Positions 1 to 7,314 are shown, counted from the first letter of the stretch. The stretch is 7,773 nt of DNA from UBA6168 sp041752395 (GCA_041752395.1 JBGSWN010000137.1:1-7773), one strand, 5' to 3'. The notes: a model not told the origin generated them from the sequence alone. A program made the numbers and translations.

Positions 1-111
1 GTGGACAAGTTCTATCCGATTAAGCTGCCGTCAAGGGCAGCGGATTTGGATAGCAAACGAATCTTGGTTCATCCAACATTGCCACAGTTCTCCTACACCA
101 TATTGCCATAA
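1..111 (+). CDS. Possible 3' end of an upstream gene (partial, unidentified)
   Basis: Frame 1 is open from the first base to a TAA at 109-111, giving 36 residues that begin VDKFYPIKLPSRAADL and end in LPQFSYTILP. The mix of charged, aromatic and proline residues looks protein-like and the reading frame could continue off the left edge. Frame 2 is also open to about base 126 but gives a Cys/Trp/Ser-rich, less natural peptide; frame 3 stops at once. I recognise no family. An imperfect inverted repeat lies inside it, so the stretch could instead be non-coding. It would be followed by a 74-base gap before the next gene. Confidence 0.35.
   Translation: MDKFYPIKLPSRAADLDSKRILVHPTLPQFSYTILP
12..53. 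repeat. Imperfect inverted repeat (two-part stem)
   Basis: CTATCC (12-17) and GCTGCC (24-29) are matched by GGCAGC (36-41) and GGATAG (48-53), in the right order for one stem-loop. It would have a 6-bp inner stem, a 6-base loop (30-35), a 6-by-6 internal loop that can partly pair, and a 6-bp outer stem. No T-run follows, so it is not a standard terminator. It may be chance structure inside the possible partial gene. Confidence 0.4.
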
Positions 112-185
112 TGGTCTATTTTATTAAATTCATTTCACTAAAATAATCTCTAGCCCAATTATTTATAACAACGCAATTCAAAAAC

Positions 186-824
186 ATGAAAGCATTAATA
201 ATAGGCGCCACAGGTGCCACAGGCAAGGACTTGGTAGATGTCCTTTTAAAGGACTCGGAATATAGCAAGGTCGTAATATTTGTGCGCCGCTCCAGTGGCT
301 TGACGCATCCTAAATTGGTGGAAGTCATCACTGATTTTGACAAATTGGAAGACGTACAAAACCAAATCAATGGCGATGTCTGGTTCTCCTGCCTTGGAAC
401 TACCTTGAAAGCAGCAGGTTCCAAAGAGAACCAGTGGAAAATTGACTATGAAATTCCCATGAAATTCGGTGTCCTTGCAAAAAGGAATGGGGTGGCCTGC
501 GTGGTTTTGTTGTCCGCTTATGGGGCTTCCACGACCAGCAACGTATTTTACTCCAAAATGAAAGGTCAGCTCAAAACCGATTTGACCAATCTCAGTTTCC
601 TTCGATGCATTATTTTCAAACCGGGTTTGTTGTTGCGGGAAAACACGGACAGGGTGGGCGAGCGGGTATCTGCTATTTTGCTGAAGTTTGCAAACAGTTT
701 GGGGTTGTTCCGAAAATTCCGGCCCTTGCCAACTTCGACGCTTTCGGAGCAATTGGCAAAAGCCCCCAAAGTGCTTACTGGGGTTGTGGATATAGTGGAA
801 TTGGATGAGATATTTCGGCTTTAG
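186..824 (+). CDS. TIP30/HTATIP2-like NAD(P)-binding Rossmann oxidoreductase
   Basis: This 212-residue protein is a single-domain, atypical short-chain-dehydrogenase-like Rossmann protein. The dinucleotide-binding loop G7-ATGATG-13 (GxxGxxG) follows the first beta strand. R34 and R35 sit at the end of the second strand, where basic residues usually favour NADP(H). The segment around C69-LGTT with a following AGS and W84-KIDY is typical of the HTATIP2 group. SAYGAS at 110-115 is the serine strand, and Y122-SKM-K126 is the YxxxK catalytic pair. The KPGLLL segment at 145-150, followed by a GER, again fits HTATIP2. Length is normal for bacterial members. ATG 186 is preceded by an A-rich leader with no Shine-Dalgarno. 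The substrate cannot be read from the sequence. The gene stands alone, with 212 bases to the next one. Confidence 0.8.
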   Translation: MKALIIGATGATGKDLVDVLLKDSEYSKVVIFVRRSSGLTHPKLVEVITDFDKLEDVQNQINGDVWFSCLGTTLKAAGSKENQWKIDYEIPMKFGVLAKRNGVACVVLLSAYGASTTSNVFYSKMKGQLKTDLTNLSFLRCIIFKPGLLLRENTDRVGERVSAILLKFANSLGLFRKFRPLPTSTLSEQLAKAPKVLTGVVDIVELDEIFRL

Positions 825-859
825 ATAGGCGCTTAAAATACCTTCTACACCTTTTATTG

Positions 860-896
860 AGCGACAGTTTCTTGTCACTAGCAGTCGCTAATTTTT
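860..896 (+). terminator. Weak candidate terminator after the Rossmann gene
   Basis: AGCGAC (860-865) pairs with GTCGCT (884-889) across an 18-base loop, and ATTTTT follows. A competing short hairpin, TAGC-AGTC-GCTA (879-890), sits directly before the same T-run. Stems are short, so this is a weak intrinsic terminator at best. Nothing else is evident in the 825-1036 gap apart from the promoter-like site near its end. Confidence 0.3.
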
Positions 897-1011
897 AACG
901 TAGCCTTTCCCAAAACTACCCACCCACCCCAAAAAATAAAGCGGACAAACCTTGTGAAATTTCCCTTCCCATCCGCTCCAATTCGCAGCCTATTACATTC
1001 ATCCTTCTTTG

Positions 1012-1019
1012 TACCTTCG
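1012..1019 (+). promoter_or_regulatory. Candidate Bacteroidota -7 box for the exported-protein pair
   Basis: TACCTTCG differs from the Bacteroidota consensus TAnnTTTG by one base and lies 17 bases upstream of ATG 1037. Transcription from it would give a very short 5' leader, which is common in this phylum. No clear TTTG element is seen about 20 bases further upstream, so the call rests on one box and its position. Confidence 0.35.
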
Positions 1020-1036
1020 CCACCAAATCTACCTGT

Positions 1037-2212
1037 ATGTTCATAAAATTCCTGCGCATTTGTTGTTTAGCTTTTTTAGCGGTTGCCTGTAACGGGCCAT
1101 CAGCGCAACCCAACCAATCTCCTCCGTCCAACATTGGGTTTTATTTTTGGAAAACCAAGCTGAAATTCGACAAGGAGGACAAGGCGCTGGCCGACTCGTT
1201 GGGTGTTAAAAAACTGTACCTGCGCTATTTCGACGTGGATTGGAGCCCGACCCGTGGCATGGCCGTTCCCGTGAGTGAATTGAGCAAGGAGCACGGATTT
1301 GAGACCGAAAGTGGTTTGGTCACCGATAAGATGATGCTGACTTCCTACCAGTTGATTCCTGTTGTTTTTATCACCAACACCGTTTTTAAAAACGAGAAAA
1401 ACCTGGACTCATTGGCTGCTCATTTAGCAAAGAAAATAGCGGCTATTTCTGAAGGAATTACCAGTGAAATCTACCCGGGATACGGCAGTTATTACGAAGA
1501 TGCGGAAGCAAAAGTTGATGATAATTGGGAACTGACCGATAGCCTCGCCAAGCTCGACCGACAGGCGTTTTTGGACAAAAACAACGAAATGCAGATTGAC
1601 TGCGACTGGACGCCGTCCACCAAGGACGCCTATTTCGCTTTTTTGAAAAAACTGCAGGCCGCTATGCCGCAGCATAAGTTCACCTGCACCGTGCGCCTGC
1701 ACCAATTCCGGGACCGGGAACAGGCGGGCATTCCACCCGTGCAGTCCGCCACGCTGATGTGCTACAATGTGGCGCCGCCCTCCGAACTGAAAACGGCCAA
1801 CGCCATTTTTGACCCGGCGCTGGTGGAGGGTTATTTGAAAGAAAAAACCTACCCGTTGCCGCTGGAAGCGGCGCTGCCGCTGTTCAGTTGGGGCGCTCTG
1901 TTCCACGAAGACCAGTTCCGTGGATTGGCTAGCGGCCTGACGGAAAAGGAGGTGAAAAACAACCCGCTGTTCAAAGCTGCCGGGCAGGGGCGCTACCAAT
2001 TCACGCAGGATACCGTATTCACTGGGGTCTATATGCGGGAGGGCGATTTGGTGCGCCTCGACGGGCCTTCGCAAGCGGATTTGCAGCGCATTGCAGAAAA
2101 ATTCTCTGGCATCGAAGCCGTGAAAAGCATTTCATTTTTTGACTGGAACCCATCAATTATTCGTCAATATGACCTATCCAACATTGCTGCGCAAGCAGCT
2201 AAAAACCATTGA
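1037..2212 (+). CDS. Uncharacterised lipoprotein, probable TIM-barrel (GH18-like) fold
   Basis: This 391-residue protein starts with a lipoprotein signal peptide: K4 and R7, a hydrophobic core, then L-A-V-A-C18 as lipobox. The next residues, NGPSAQPNQ, lack an acidic surface-export signal, so it may face the periplasm. The mature part opens with a strand and a helix around NIGFYFW, then LYLRYFDVDW and IPVVFIT, which look like alternating barrel strands. QIDCDW at 186-191 gives a D188-x-D190 motif at a strand end, followed by a helix-rich stretch and then CTVRLHQF. Later strands include ATLMCYN, LPLFSWGALF and a final ISFFDWNP. This resembles sugar-hydrolase-type barrels (GH18-like or DUF3142-like), but no catalytic Glu is clearly assigned, so enzymatic activity is not claimed. 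It overlaps the next gene by 44 bases, which implies one operon and likely translational coupling. Confidence 0.7.
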   Translation: MFIKFLRICCLAFLAVACNGPSAQPNQSPPSNIGFYFWKTKLKFDKEDKALADSLGVKKLYLRYFDVDWSPTRGMAVPVSELSKEHGFETESGLVTDKMMLTSYQLIPVVFITNTVFKNEKNLDSLAAHLAKKIAAISEGITSEIYPGYGSYYEDAEAKVDDNWELTDSLAKLDRQAFLDKNNEMQIDCDWTPSTKDAYFAFLKKLQAAMPQHKFTCTVRLHQFRDREQAGIPPVQSATLMCYNVAPPSELKTANAIFDPALVEGYLKEKTYPLPLEAALPLFSWGALFHEDQFRGLASGLTEKEVKNNPLFKAAGQGRYQFTQDTVFTGVYMREGDLVRLDGPSQADLQRIAEKFSGIEAVKSISFFDWNPSIIRQYDLSNIAAQAAKNH

Positions 2213-4619
2213 AACCGCCCTTGTCGGCGCATTGATTTTTCTGGCTCCGCTGCCCTTCGCCAATGCCTGCGGGGTGAGCTACCTTGGGGAAGATTACCGG
2301 GTGGCCTTCCTCAATCCGTATGTGGTGGGGGAAGATTTTGCAGCGTTTTTCTACTCTGCTGACCGCATCAACATGGAGCATTTTTATGATAAATTCGGCA
2401 GCGACCGGCGGCGCAATTGCGAGGAATGGGCACAGTACATCGGTGGCGGCGCTTCGGCCTCGGATGCACGGGCGGTAGTTTATCAATCCTCTTACGATGA
2501 TTTCTTGAATGCGCTGGCGGATGGGCCGGAAAGCGACCGTTTTGCTGGGAATGTTTTTTTCAAAAACCTATTGAAGCCAGAACACAAAGCGGCTTTGGAT
2601 TACCTGACTTTGGCCAAAAAATACGAGCATGTCACCTTCCTGCAAGAGCAGGATGTGTGGGCAAGTGACGCTTACAGTTTTTCATGGTCGCAGAATGATT
2701 TGGCGATGCCAAGTGTCGGCACCAAAGCGCAAAGCAGCCTCGCCAAGGAATACCTCAAGCAGTTCAAAGTGGAGAAAGACCCGTTCTTGCGCCGGCGATA
2801 TGCCTATCAGTTGCTTGTGACACATGGCGCTGTCGGTTCGGCTGCGGAGGCGCTGTATCAGGAGTTTTTTGCGAAGGACAACACCTCCGTGCTCAGTGAT
2901 TGGGCGACTTTTCACAAAGCGAGTTGGGTGAAGGACACCGTGGAAGCCAACTACTTGTTGGCCATTTCCTTCGGTAAATGCCCAGAAAAACGGCTGGCCT
3001 GTTACAACCGTTTTAGGAAGGATTTGCTGCCGCAAACACTGAATCTTTGTAAAACTGGCGCTGAGCGTGCGCTGGTTTTGGCGCTGGCGCAATTGGGCAA
3101 TCCCGGCCGGTCCCTGAGTGAAATCCAGAAAATTTATGGTTTCGACCCTGCATCGCCGCTGCTGCCCGTGCTACTGGTGCGGGAAGTGAGCAAACTGGAA
3201 GACTGGCTGTTGACCAATGAAGTGACTGGCATGGGCGAAGGGGTAAATATTATTTCCAACGACGAAACTCGCTGGGAATGGACGGCGGAACAATGGGACG
3301 AATTCCGGAAAACGAACCGCTCGAAGGACTTGGCTTATTTGGCAGAAGTGCGCAATTTTATAGCAGATTTATCTAGTAAAAAATCGGGAGTGAATGCTGA
3401 CCTGACGAAGCTGCTGACGGCGCATTTATATTTAATGGAGAAAAACGGTGGTCAGGCTAAACCTTTGCTTTCGGCCATTTCCGGCAAGGCCAACTCGGCC
3501 ATTGCGGAGCAAAAAAACACGGAGGAAGTGCTGCTGTTACTGAACTCGGAAGACCTCAGCAAAGCTGCCACACAGGAGAAAATGGTTGGTCTGCTCAATC
3601 GCCTGAATGCACTGAAAGACGGTCACCCAAAAGGCTACCGGGATTTCATGTCGCTCAACCTACTGGTGAGTCAGGCGTACGAGAAAAAGGGTGATTTGGT
3701 CACTGCTTTTTTCCTAAACAACAGCCATACCCTCGAACTGCCGACTGACCAGCGCTACGACTACGGCACCGCCTACTACGACCTCATCCGTTTCCTCGAT
3801 TGGCGGGCTTCGGAAAAGGACGTTGACGCTGTGCTGGCGCTGATGGACAAGAAGAATAAAAACGCTTTTGAAACCTACCTCACGAGCGGCTACCTGCCCA
3901 GTCGAAATGCATTGCTTGACCTACGTGGCACGATTTCTTTCCGTAAAAATGATTTGCCGGAGGCCATCAAGGGCTTCAAACAGGTGCAGCCGGATTTCTG
4001 GACAACAAAGCACCAGTTCAGCGATTACCTCGTGTCCGACCCCTTCGTGATGTGGCGGGACAGCCTGCACCGGGGGCAGTTTCCAGCAACGAAAACGGCG
4101 CTGGTACAGCAAATGCTCGACCTCGAAACAGAAGCGAAAAACAACCCCGGCAAAGCTGCCGACAATTACACGAAACTGGGCACGGCTTGGTACAATTTCA
4201 GTTATCCCGGCAAGAGCTGGATGATGTTCAGCTACGGCCAGTCTACTGGCGAACAGGATGAGGAAAGCCAACGGTGGTACCATTACAGTTTTTCGCCGAA
4301 GGGGAAGGACATGAACCAAGTATATTATCACGGCAGCCGTGCGCTGGCGTATTTGGAAAAAGCCAAGGCGGCTTTAAAGGATAAAGAGCTGCTGGCGCAA
4401 ATTGCTTTTGTTGAAACCCGGCTTGCTGCTGAAACTACAGCAATTACTGACGAGGAGCAGCGTAAAATGAATGAAATGGATTGGGAACAAGCCCAAATTT
4501 ACCAAGCTAAATGGCGACAGTCATTCTTTAAATCTTGGGGTTCAGATTATAGGTCAACGGCCTGGTTCAAGGAGGCGAGCGGTATTTGTCCGGTTTTGTT
4601 GACGTATGCGGGGAAGTGA
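2169..4619 (+). CDS. Large exported helical-repeat protein of unknown function
   Basis: The protein has 816 residues from ATG 2169. A longer in-frame start at 2139 is TTG and would put ten extra residues before a good signal peptide, so ATG 2169 is preferred. R8, K9 and K12 precede a hydrophobic core (about 16-30), and ANA at 31-33 is a signal peptidase I site. C34 directly after it leaves lipidation possible, but the lipobox is poor. The early mature part has CGVSYLGEDY and an aromatic-rich stretch. Most of the rest is predicted helical, with TPR-like helix pairs, for example at about 498-520 and 582-605. There is no membrane anchor after the signal and I see no catalytic motif. The start lies inside the end of the lipoprotein gene, so the two products probably act together in the periplasm or at the outer membrane. 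I recall similar lipoprotein/large-protein pairs in other Bacteroidota, always of unknown function; this is memory, not a search. Confidence 0.75.
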   Translation: MTYPTLLRKQLKTIETALVGALIFLAPLPFANACGVSYLGEDYRVAFLNPYVVGEDFAAFFYSADRINMEHFYDKFGSDRRRNCEEWAQYIGGGASASDARAVVYQSSYDDFLNALADGPESDRFAGNVFFKNLLKPEHKAALDYLTLAKKYEHVTFLQEQDVWASDAYSFSWSQNDLAMPSVGTKAQSSLAKEYLKQFKVEKDPFLRRRYAYQLLVTHGAVGSAAEALYQEFFAKDNTSVLSDWATFHKASWVKDTVEANYLLAISFGKCPEKRLACYNRFRKDLLPQTLNLCKTGAERALVLALAQLGNPGRSLSEIQKIYGFDPASPLLPVLLVREVSKLEDWLLTNEVTGMGEGVNIISNDETRWEWTAEQWDEFRKTNRSKDLAYLAEVRNFIADLSSKKSGVNADLTKLLTAHLYLMEKNGGQAKPLLSAISGKANSAIAEQKNTEEVLLLLNSEDLSKAATQEKMVGLLNRLNALKDGHPKGYRDFMSLNLLVSQAYEKKGDLVTAFFLNNSHTLELPTDQRYDYGTAYYDLIRFLDWRASEKDVDAVLALMDKKNKNAFETYLTSGYLPSRNALLDLRGTISFRKNDLPEAIKGFKQVQPDFWTTKHQFSDYLVSDPFVMWRDSLHRGQFPATKTALVQQMLDLETEAKNNPGKAADNYTKLGTAWYNFSYPGKSWMMFSYGQSTGEQDEESQRWYHYSFSPKGKDMNQVYYHGSRALAYLEKAKAALKDKELLAQIAFVETRLAAETTAITDEEQRKMNEMDWEQAQIYQAKWRQSFFKSWGSDYRSTAWFKEASGICPVLLTYAGK

Positions 4620-4626
4620 AAATAAG

Positions 4627-4662
4627 CTACTTCCGGGAGGTTCAAAAATCTCCCGGAAGTAG
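4627..4662. terminator. 13-bp hairpin between convergent genes
   Basis: CTACTTCCGGGAG (4627-4639) pairs perfectly with CTCCCGGAAGTAG (4650-4662) around a 10-base loop. It begins seven bases after the stop of the 816-residue protein and lies about 100 bases past the end of the minus-strand glycosyltransferase gene. No T-run follows on the plus strand. On the minus strand the stem is followed by CTTATTTTC, which is modestly U-rich. It probably acts as a bidirectional terminator or 3'-end stabiliser. Confidence 0.65.
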
Positions 4663-4764
4663 TGCCACTTATGACGCTTGAAGCCATTTATTCTTGGATA
4701 TGACTGGTGCCAAAAGTCAAGGAGGAAGTATGGTTTTTATAAACCGTCTCCTTTCGCCAATCCT

Positions 4765-6234
4765 TCAGTTTCCGCAATACACTTCATACAAATAGTATTC
4801 CTCCGACCCTTCTATCGCTGGAAAAAACGCCTTCACTACCTTCACCGAATCATTCATATTTTCCGATGGAATAGGGTAGCTGGTCAGCAACAGGAGGTTG
4901 CCGTGTGCTTGGCAGAGGTCCGTCGCAACTGGCACGATGTCATCGTATTTCAGGGCAGCTTGCGCATTGCTCCAAAGCAAATAGGAGCCGCTTTTGCGTT
5001 GGTTGGGGTAGTAGATGGGACGGCGCAGGTGGAAGGCAATGGGCGAGATGGCATAGTCGTAGTCCCCGACGATGAAGCGGCTTTCGAGGTGATGCTGTCG
5101 CAAAAAGTCAGCAACCATGCGGCTTTGGGAGAAGGGGTAACGAAGGTCGAAATAGGCCATCGGCACAGCCGACGCTAGTTGAACCAGCAGCATAAACGTA
5201 AAATAGGTTTTAGTAAATCCTTGGTTCAAAGCCTTGCCACCCATCCAAAGTGCCATGATATAGGCGAGATAGAAATGACCGAGGTGGCGGATATAACCTT
5301 GGAATTTCACCGCCAAAAACAAGCTGATGCCCAGCCAAGCGAGGAGGAAAAACGACAATGCAAAAGGCGATTTGCGCAGCGACCAAACACAGCCCAACAA
5401 TAGCAATATTGCACCCACGCATTCAACAGTAGTGCGTTGTCCCCAGTCCAGCGGCAGTTTCTCCAGAATATGGTGCCCCCAACCGTGCAGTTCCCAAGGC
5501 GGCATTGGCAGCATGGCCCGGAAAAAGCCGCCGAGTGCAAAGCGCCATTCAGGATTTGCCCATTTCCAGCCGATGGCGTAGGCGGTGTCGGGCGGTGGGG
5601 CCATATCAATGGCACTTATGAGCAAACCGCCTAGTACGATGATGCCGCCAAGTGTCCATTGTCGCCAATTTATCTCACCATTTTTAATGGCGTTTATTCC
5701 TTTTAAAAATAGTGGAGCCGAAAGCGCACAAGCCAGCAATAGGGCGAACATACTGCACTGCATGAGGGCAAAAAGCAATGCACAGAGTACGAGCCAATGT
5801 CGCTGCCGGTGTTGCATCAGGGAGCAAATACTGAAGGCTAGCAGGATGCCAAGGGCATAGTTGCGGGTGAGTACGCCATATTCATAGAGGAAAAAATAGC
5901 CGAAAACGAGCAGCACTTTTTGCCAATGGGCGAACGGCGAACGCCACAGCACAAGTGCCACAGAGGCAAGGGCAATGAACCAGTGCAGGCTTTGCACCGG
6001 TACAAAACTGCTTGTAAAACGGGTGATGGCAAACAGCAACAGGTACCACGCGCTGGGGTGGCCTTCGTATCGAGCATTATGGAAAAGGTCGGATAGGGTG
6101 GTGCTTTGTCTGGCGATTTCCCAGCACTGGAGTTCATCTCGCCACGGTTCGTGGTGCCAGATGAGCACAAGGCTCAAGATGGCGTAGCTGAAAAAGGTAA
6201 CTACGGGTATGAATTGACGAAAATTCGGTGGCAA
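4765..6234 (-). CDS. GT-C fold membrane glycosyltransferase (GT39/ArnT/PMT_2-like)
   Basis: This 489-residue integral membrane protein has roughly ten hydrophobic segments, then a soluble C-terminal domain from about residue 370. After the first membrane helix (about 10-26) comes HEPWRDELQ, with acidic pair D33-E34, then E57-G-H-P60 and a WYLLLF helix. This acidic loop plus GHP arrangement marks GT-C enzymes, which move a sugar from a polyprenyl-phosphate donor to a lipid or protein on the outer side of the inner membrane. Donor and acceptor are unknown. No ATG is available: an in-frame TGA lies at complement 6249-6247, and the only reasonable start before the first helix is TTG (complement 6234-6232). 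The next Met lies deep in the protein. The upstream A-run (GAAAAAACGACC) matches the A-rich leaders of its neighbours. The gene is a lone unit, convergent with the exported pair. Confidence 0.75.
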   Translation of the reverse strand: MPPNFRQFIPVVTFFSYAILSLVLIWHHEPWRDELQCWEIARQSTTLSDLFHNARYEGHPSAWYLLLFAITRFTSSFVPVQSLHWFIALASVALVLWRSPFAHWQKVLLVFGYFFLYEYGVLTRNYALGILLAFSICSLMQHRQRHWLVLCALLFALMQCSMFALLLACALSAPLFLKGINAIKNGEINWRQWTLGGIIVLGGLLISAIDMAPPPDTAYAIGWKWANPEWRFALGGFFRAMLPMPPWELHGWGHHILEKLPLDWGQRTTVECVGAILLLLGCVWSLRKSPFALSFFLLAWLGISLFLAVKFQGYIRHLGHFYLAYIMALWMGGKALNQGFTKTYFTFMLLVQLASAVPMAYFDLRYPFSQSRMVADFLRQHHLESRFIVGDYDYAISPIAFHLRRPIYYPNQRKSGSYLLWSNAQAALKYDDIVPVATDLCQAHGNLLLLTSYPIPSENMNDSVKVVKAFFPAIEGSEEYYLYEVYCGN

Positions 6235-6251
6235 ATGGTCGTTTTTTCAAC

Positions 6252-6259
6252 GCAAGGTA
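6252..6259 (-). promoter_or_regulatory. Candidate -7 box for the glycosyltransferase gene
   Basis: Read on the minus strand this is TACCTTGC, close to TAnnTTTG but with one T fewer before the G. It lies 17 bases upstream of the TTG start, the same spacing as the box at 1012-1019 has to its ATG. If real, the mRNA has a leader of only a few bases. No convincing upstream TTTG element is seen. Confidence 0.3.
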
Positions 6260-6273
6260 GTGCTGTTTTTTTG

Positions 6274-6312
6274 GCTTGAAAGTAGCGTCGTTTAAAAATG
6301 AGTTTTTCAAGC
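6274..6312. repeat. Inverted repeat in the divergent intergenic region
   Basis: GCTTGAAA (6274-6281) is matched exactly by TTTCAAGC (6305-6312), 23 bases apart. A second, larger pair with a one-base bulge overlaps it: CGTTTAAAAA (6289-6298) with TTTTTAAAACG (6351-6361). The first repeat sits just upstream of the candidate minus-strand -7 box, where an operator would be expected, but nothing links it to a regulator. The rest of the 6235-6516 gap shows only a 19-codon ATG frame at 6298-6357 with no supporting signal. Confidence 0.4.
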
Positions 6313-6456
6313 AGAAATGCCAATGGAAGCCTTGTCCTGCCGGATTTGAGTTTTTAAAACGTAAAATTTGACCTGCAAATAGAATAGTATTGAGTGGTAT
6401 TGAACATAGACCCTCCTTTCTCTCTTGTTAGTACAAAGTGTCACGATTTCAATCCT

Positions 6457-6464
6457 TAAATTTG
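6457..6464 (+). promoter_or_regulatory. Candidate -7 box for the small membrane protein
   Basis: TAAATTTG is an exact match to TAnnTTTG, 52 bases before ATG 6517. The nearest upstream TTG (6425-6427) is 29 bases away, further than the usual spacing of about 20, so only half of the promoter is convincing. The sequence between it and the ATG is AT-rich without a Shine-Dalgarno. Confidence 0.4.
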
Positions 6465-6516
6465 GAACTTAGGACATTGCAGCATCATTTCATTCTAATA
6501 CTTAAAATCAACGAAC

Positions 6517-6702
6517 ATGGCAAAAAGTACCTTTCTTCCCAGCGCCCCAAACAAAATCCTTTGGATTGTGGCTGTTATCATTGGTTTGCTAGGCATTATC
6601 GCTCATTTTACCCATCTTGACGAGCTTTCAAAATACAACTACGAAATGCTGCTCGTTGGCTTCGTGCTGTTAGTGATTGGTACTGCGATGCGGAAGATTT
6701 AG
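6517..6702 (+). CDS. Small two-segment inner-membrane protein of unknown function
   Basis: The 61-residue product begins MAKSTFLPSAPNK, followed by a hydrophobic segment at about 14-30, a short polar loop (THLDELSKYNYE, 32-43) and a second hydrophobic segment at about 45-57. It ends in AMRKI. The basic residues near both ends and the acidic loop suggest that both termini are cytoplasmic. The clean hydrophobic/polar pattern, a full frame from ATG to TAG and a candidate promoter support a real gene. I recall proteins of this size and pattern in other Bacteroidota but know no function for them. It lies 166 bases before the baeRF-like gene, which is rather far for one operon. Confidence 0.65.
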   Translation: MAKSTFLPSAPNKILWIVAVIIGLLGIIAHFTHLDELSKYNYEMLLVGFVLLVIGTAMRKI

Positions 6703-6746
6703 GGGGATGGGTTAGTGATTTGGAGTCCTTTGCTAAAACCTTTTTT

Positions 6747-6768
6747 CTTTTGGGTAAAAGTATTTTTT
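6747..6768 (+). terminator. Very weak hairpin with T-run after the small membrane gene
   Basis: CTTTT (6747-6751) and AAAAG (6756-6760) can pair around a GGGT loop and are followed by TATTTTTT. The stem is short and almost all A-T, so termination would be inefficient. The remainder of the 6703-6868 gap is AT-rich with no recognisable site. Confidence 0.25.
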
Positions 6769-6868
6769 GGTCGTTGGTTTTAAATGTTAAAAATCACCAA
6801 AAAGCTAATCAAGTTGGTACATGACTTAATGCAAATCTTATTTTATTCATTTTTTCAATTAAAAAACA

Positions 6869-7246
6869 ATGTCAGGAAAAAACAAAAAGCAGTTCGGTGT
6901 TTGGATGGATTCACGCCATGCAACTATTACAGGCCGAGAAGGTATTGAAACTGGAGATTTTGTAATCTTGGGACATGTGACAAATCCAGGGCCAGACAAA
7001 AGCTCAAATGAAAATGCTCACAACAACCAAGAAATTGCCTTGACGAACAAGTTTTTCAAGGAGATTGCTGAAAAAATGCTCAATGTTGAATCGGTGCATA
7101 TAACTGGAACTGGACAAATTCAGGAACAATTTATGAAATTCCTAGCCGATACACCGCAATACAAAAATGCCTTATCCAGCGAAAGTACCTCCAATAAAAT
7201 GGACGATACAGAATTAATTGGTTTTATGACAGCACACTTTAATTAA
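6869..7246 (+). CDS. baeRF/eRF1-domain-like protein, probable ribosome-associated factor
   Basis: This 125-residue soluble protein opens with a strand, F9-GVWMDSRHATI-20, the V-W-[ML]-D-x-x-x-A signature I associate with the bacterial eRF1-related (baeRF, 'translational machinery') group. A polar Asn-rich linker follows (about 40-57), then a long helix (ALTNKFFKEIAEKML, 57-71). The strand-turn VESVHITGTGQ (73-83) and helix QEQFMKFLAD (85-94) resemble the L7Ae-like core of eRF1 domain 3. The C-terminal DDTELIGFMTAHF is a further helix. There is no GGQ peptide-release motif, so it is not a release factor in itself. The next gene, 158 bases on, is an HPF, which supports a role on stalled or resting ribosomes; that role is inferred. 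The ATG is preceded by a run of A's and no Shine-Dalgarno. Confidence 0.6.
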   Translation: MSGKNKKQFGVWMDSRHATITGREGIETGDFVILGHVTNPGPDKSSNENAHNNQEIALTNKFFKEIAEKMLNVESVHITGTGQIQEQFMKFLADTPQYKNALSSESTSNKMDDTELIGFMTAHFN

Positions 7247-7314
7247 GCAGGTGTAACAAATCTTTCGCAATTGGTTAAATTCCTGCATTCGGTTTTCAGA
7301 TCAACTAGTAATAA

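Noticed and set aside
246..878. Long minus-strand open frame opposite the Rossmann gene
   Set aside because: The plus frame carries clear GxxGxxG and YxxxK motifs; the antisense product is Cys/His/Gln/Arg-rich without a recognisable fold.
1424..2074. 216-codon minus-strand open frame inside the lipoprotein gene
   Set aside because: Its Arg/Gln/Phe-rich composition is typical of a shadow frame, and the plus-strand gene has a signal peptide and coherent structure.
2139..2168. Longer start for the 816-residue protein
   Set aside because: The codon at 2139 is TTG, and the extension would place polar residues before an otherwise complete signal peptide; ATG 2169 fits better.
4678..5178. 166-codon plus-strand open frame over the end of the glycosyltransferase gene
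   Set aside because: It is antisense to a well-supported membrane protein and has no recognisable domain.
6298..6357. 19-codon ATG frame in the divergent intergenic region
   Set aside because: It is short, has no promoter or start-region signal of its own, and overlaps inverted repeats that explain part of its sequence.
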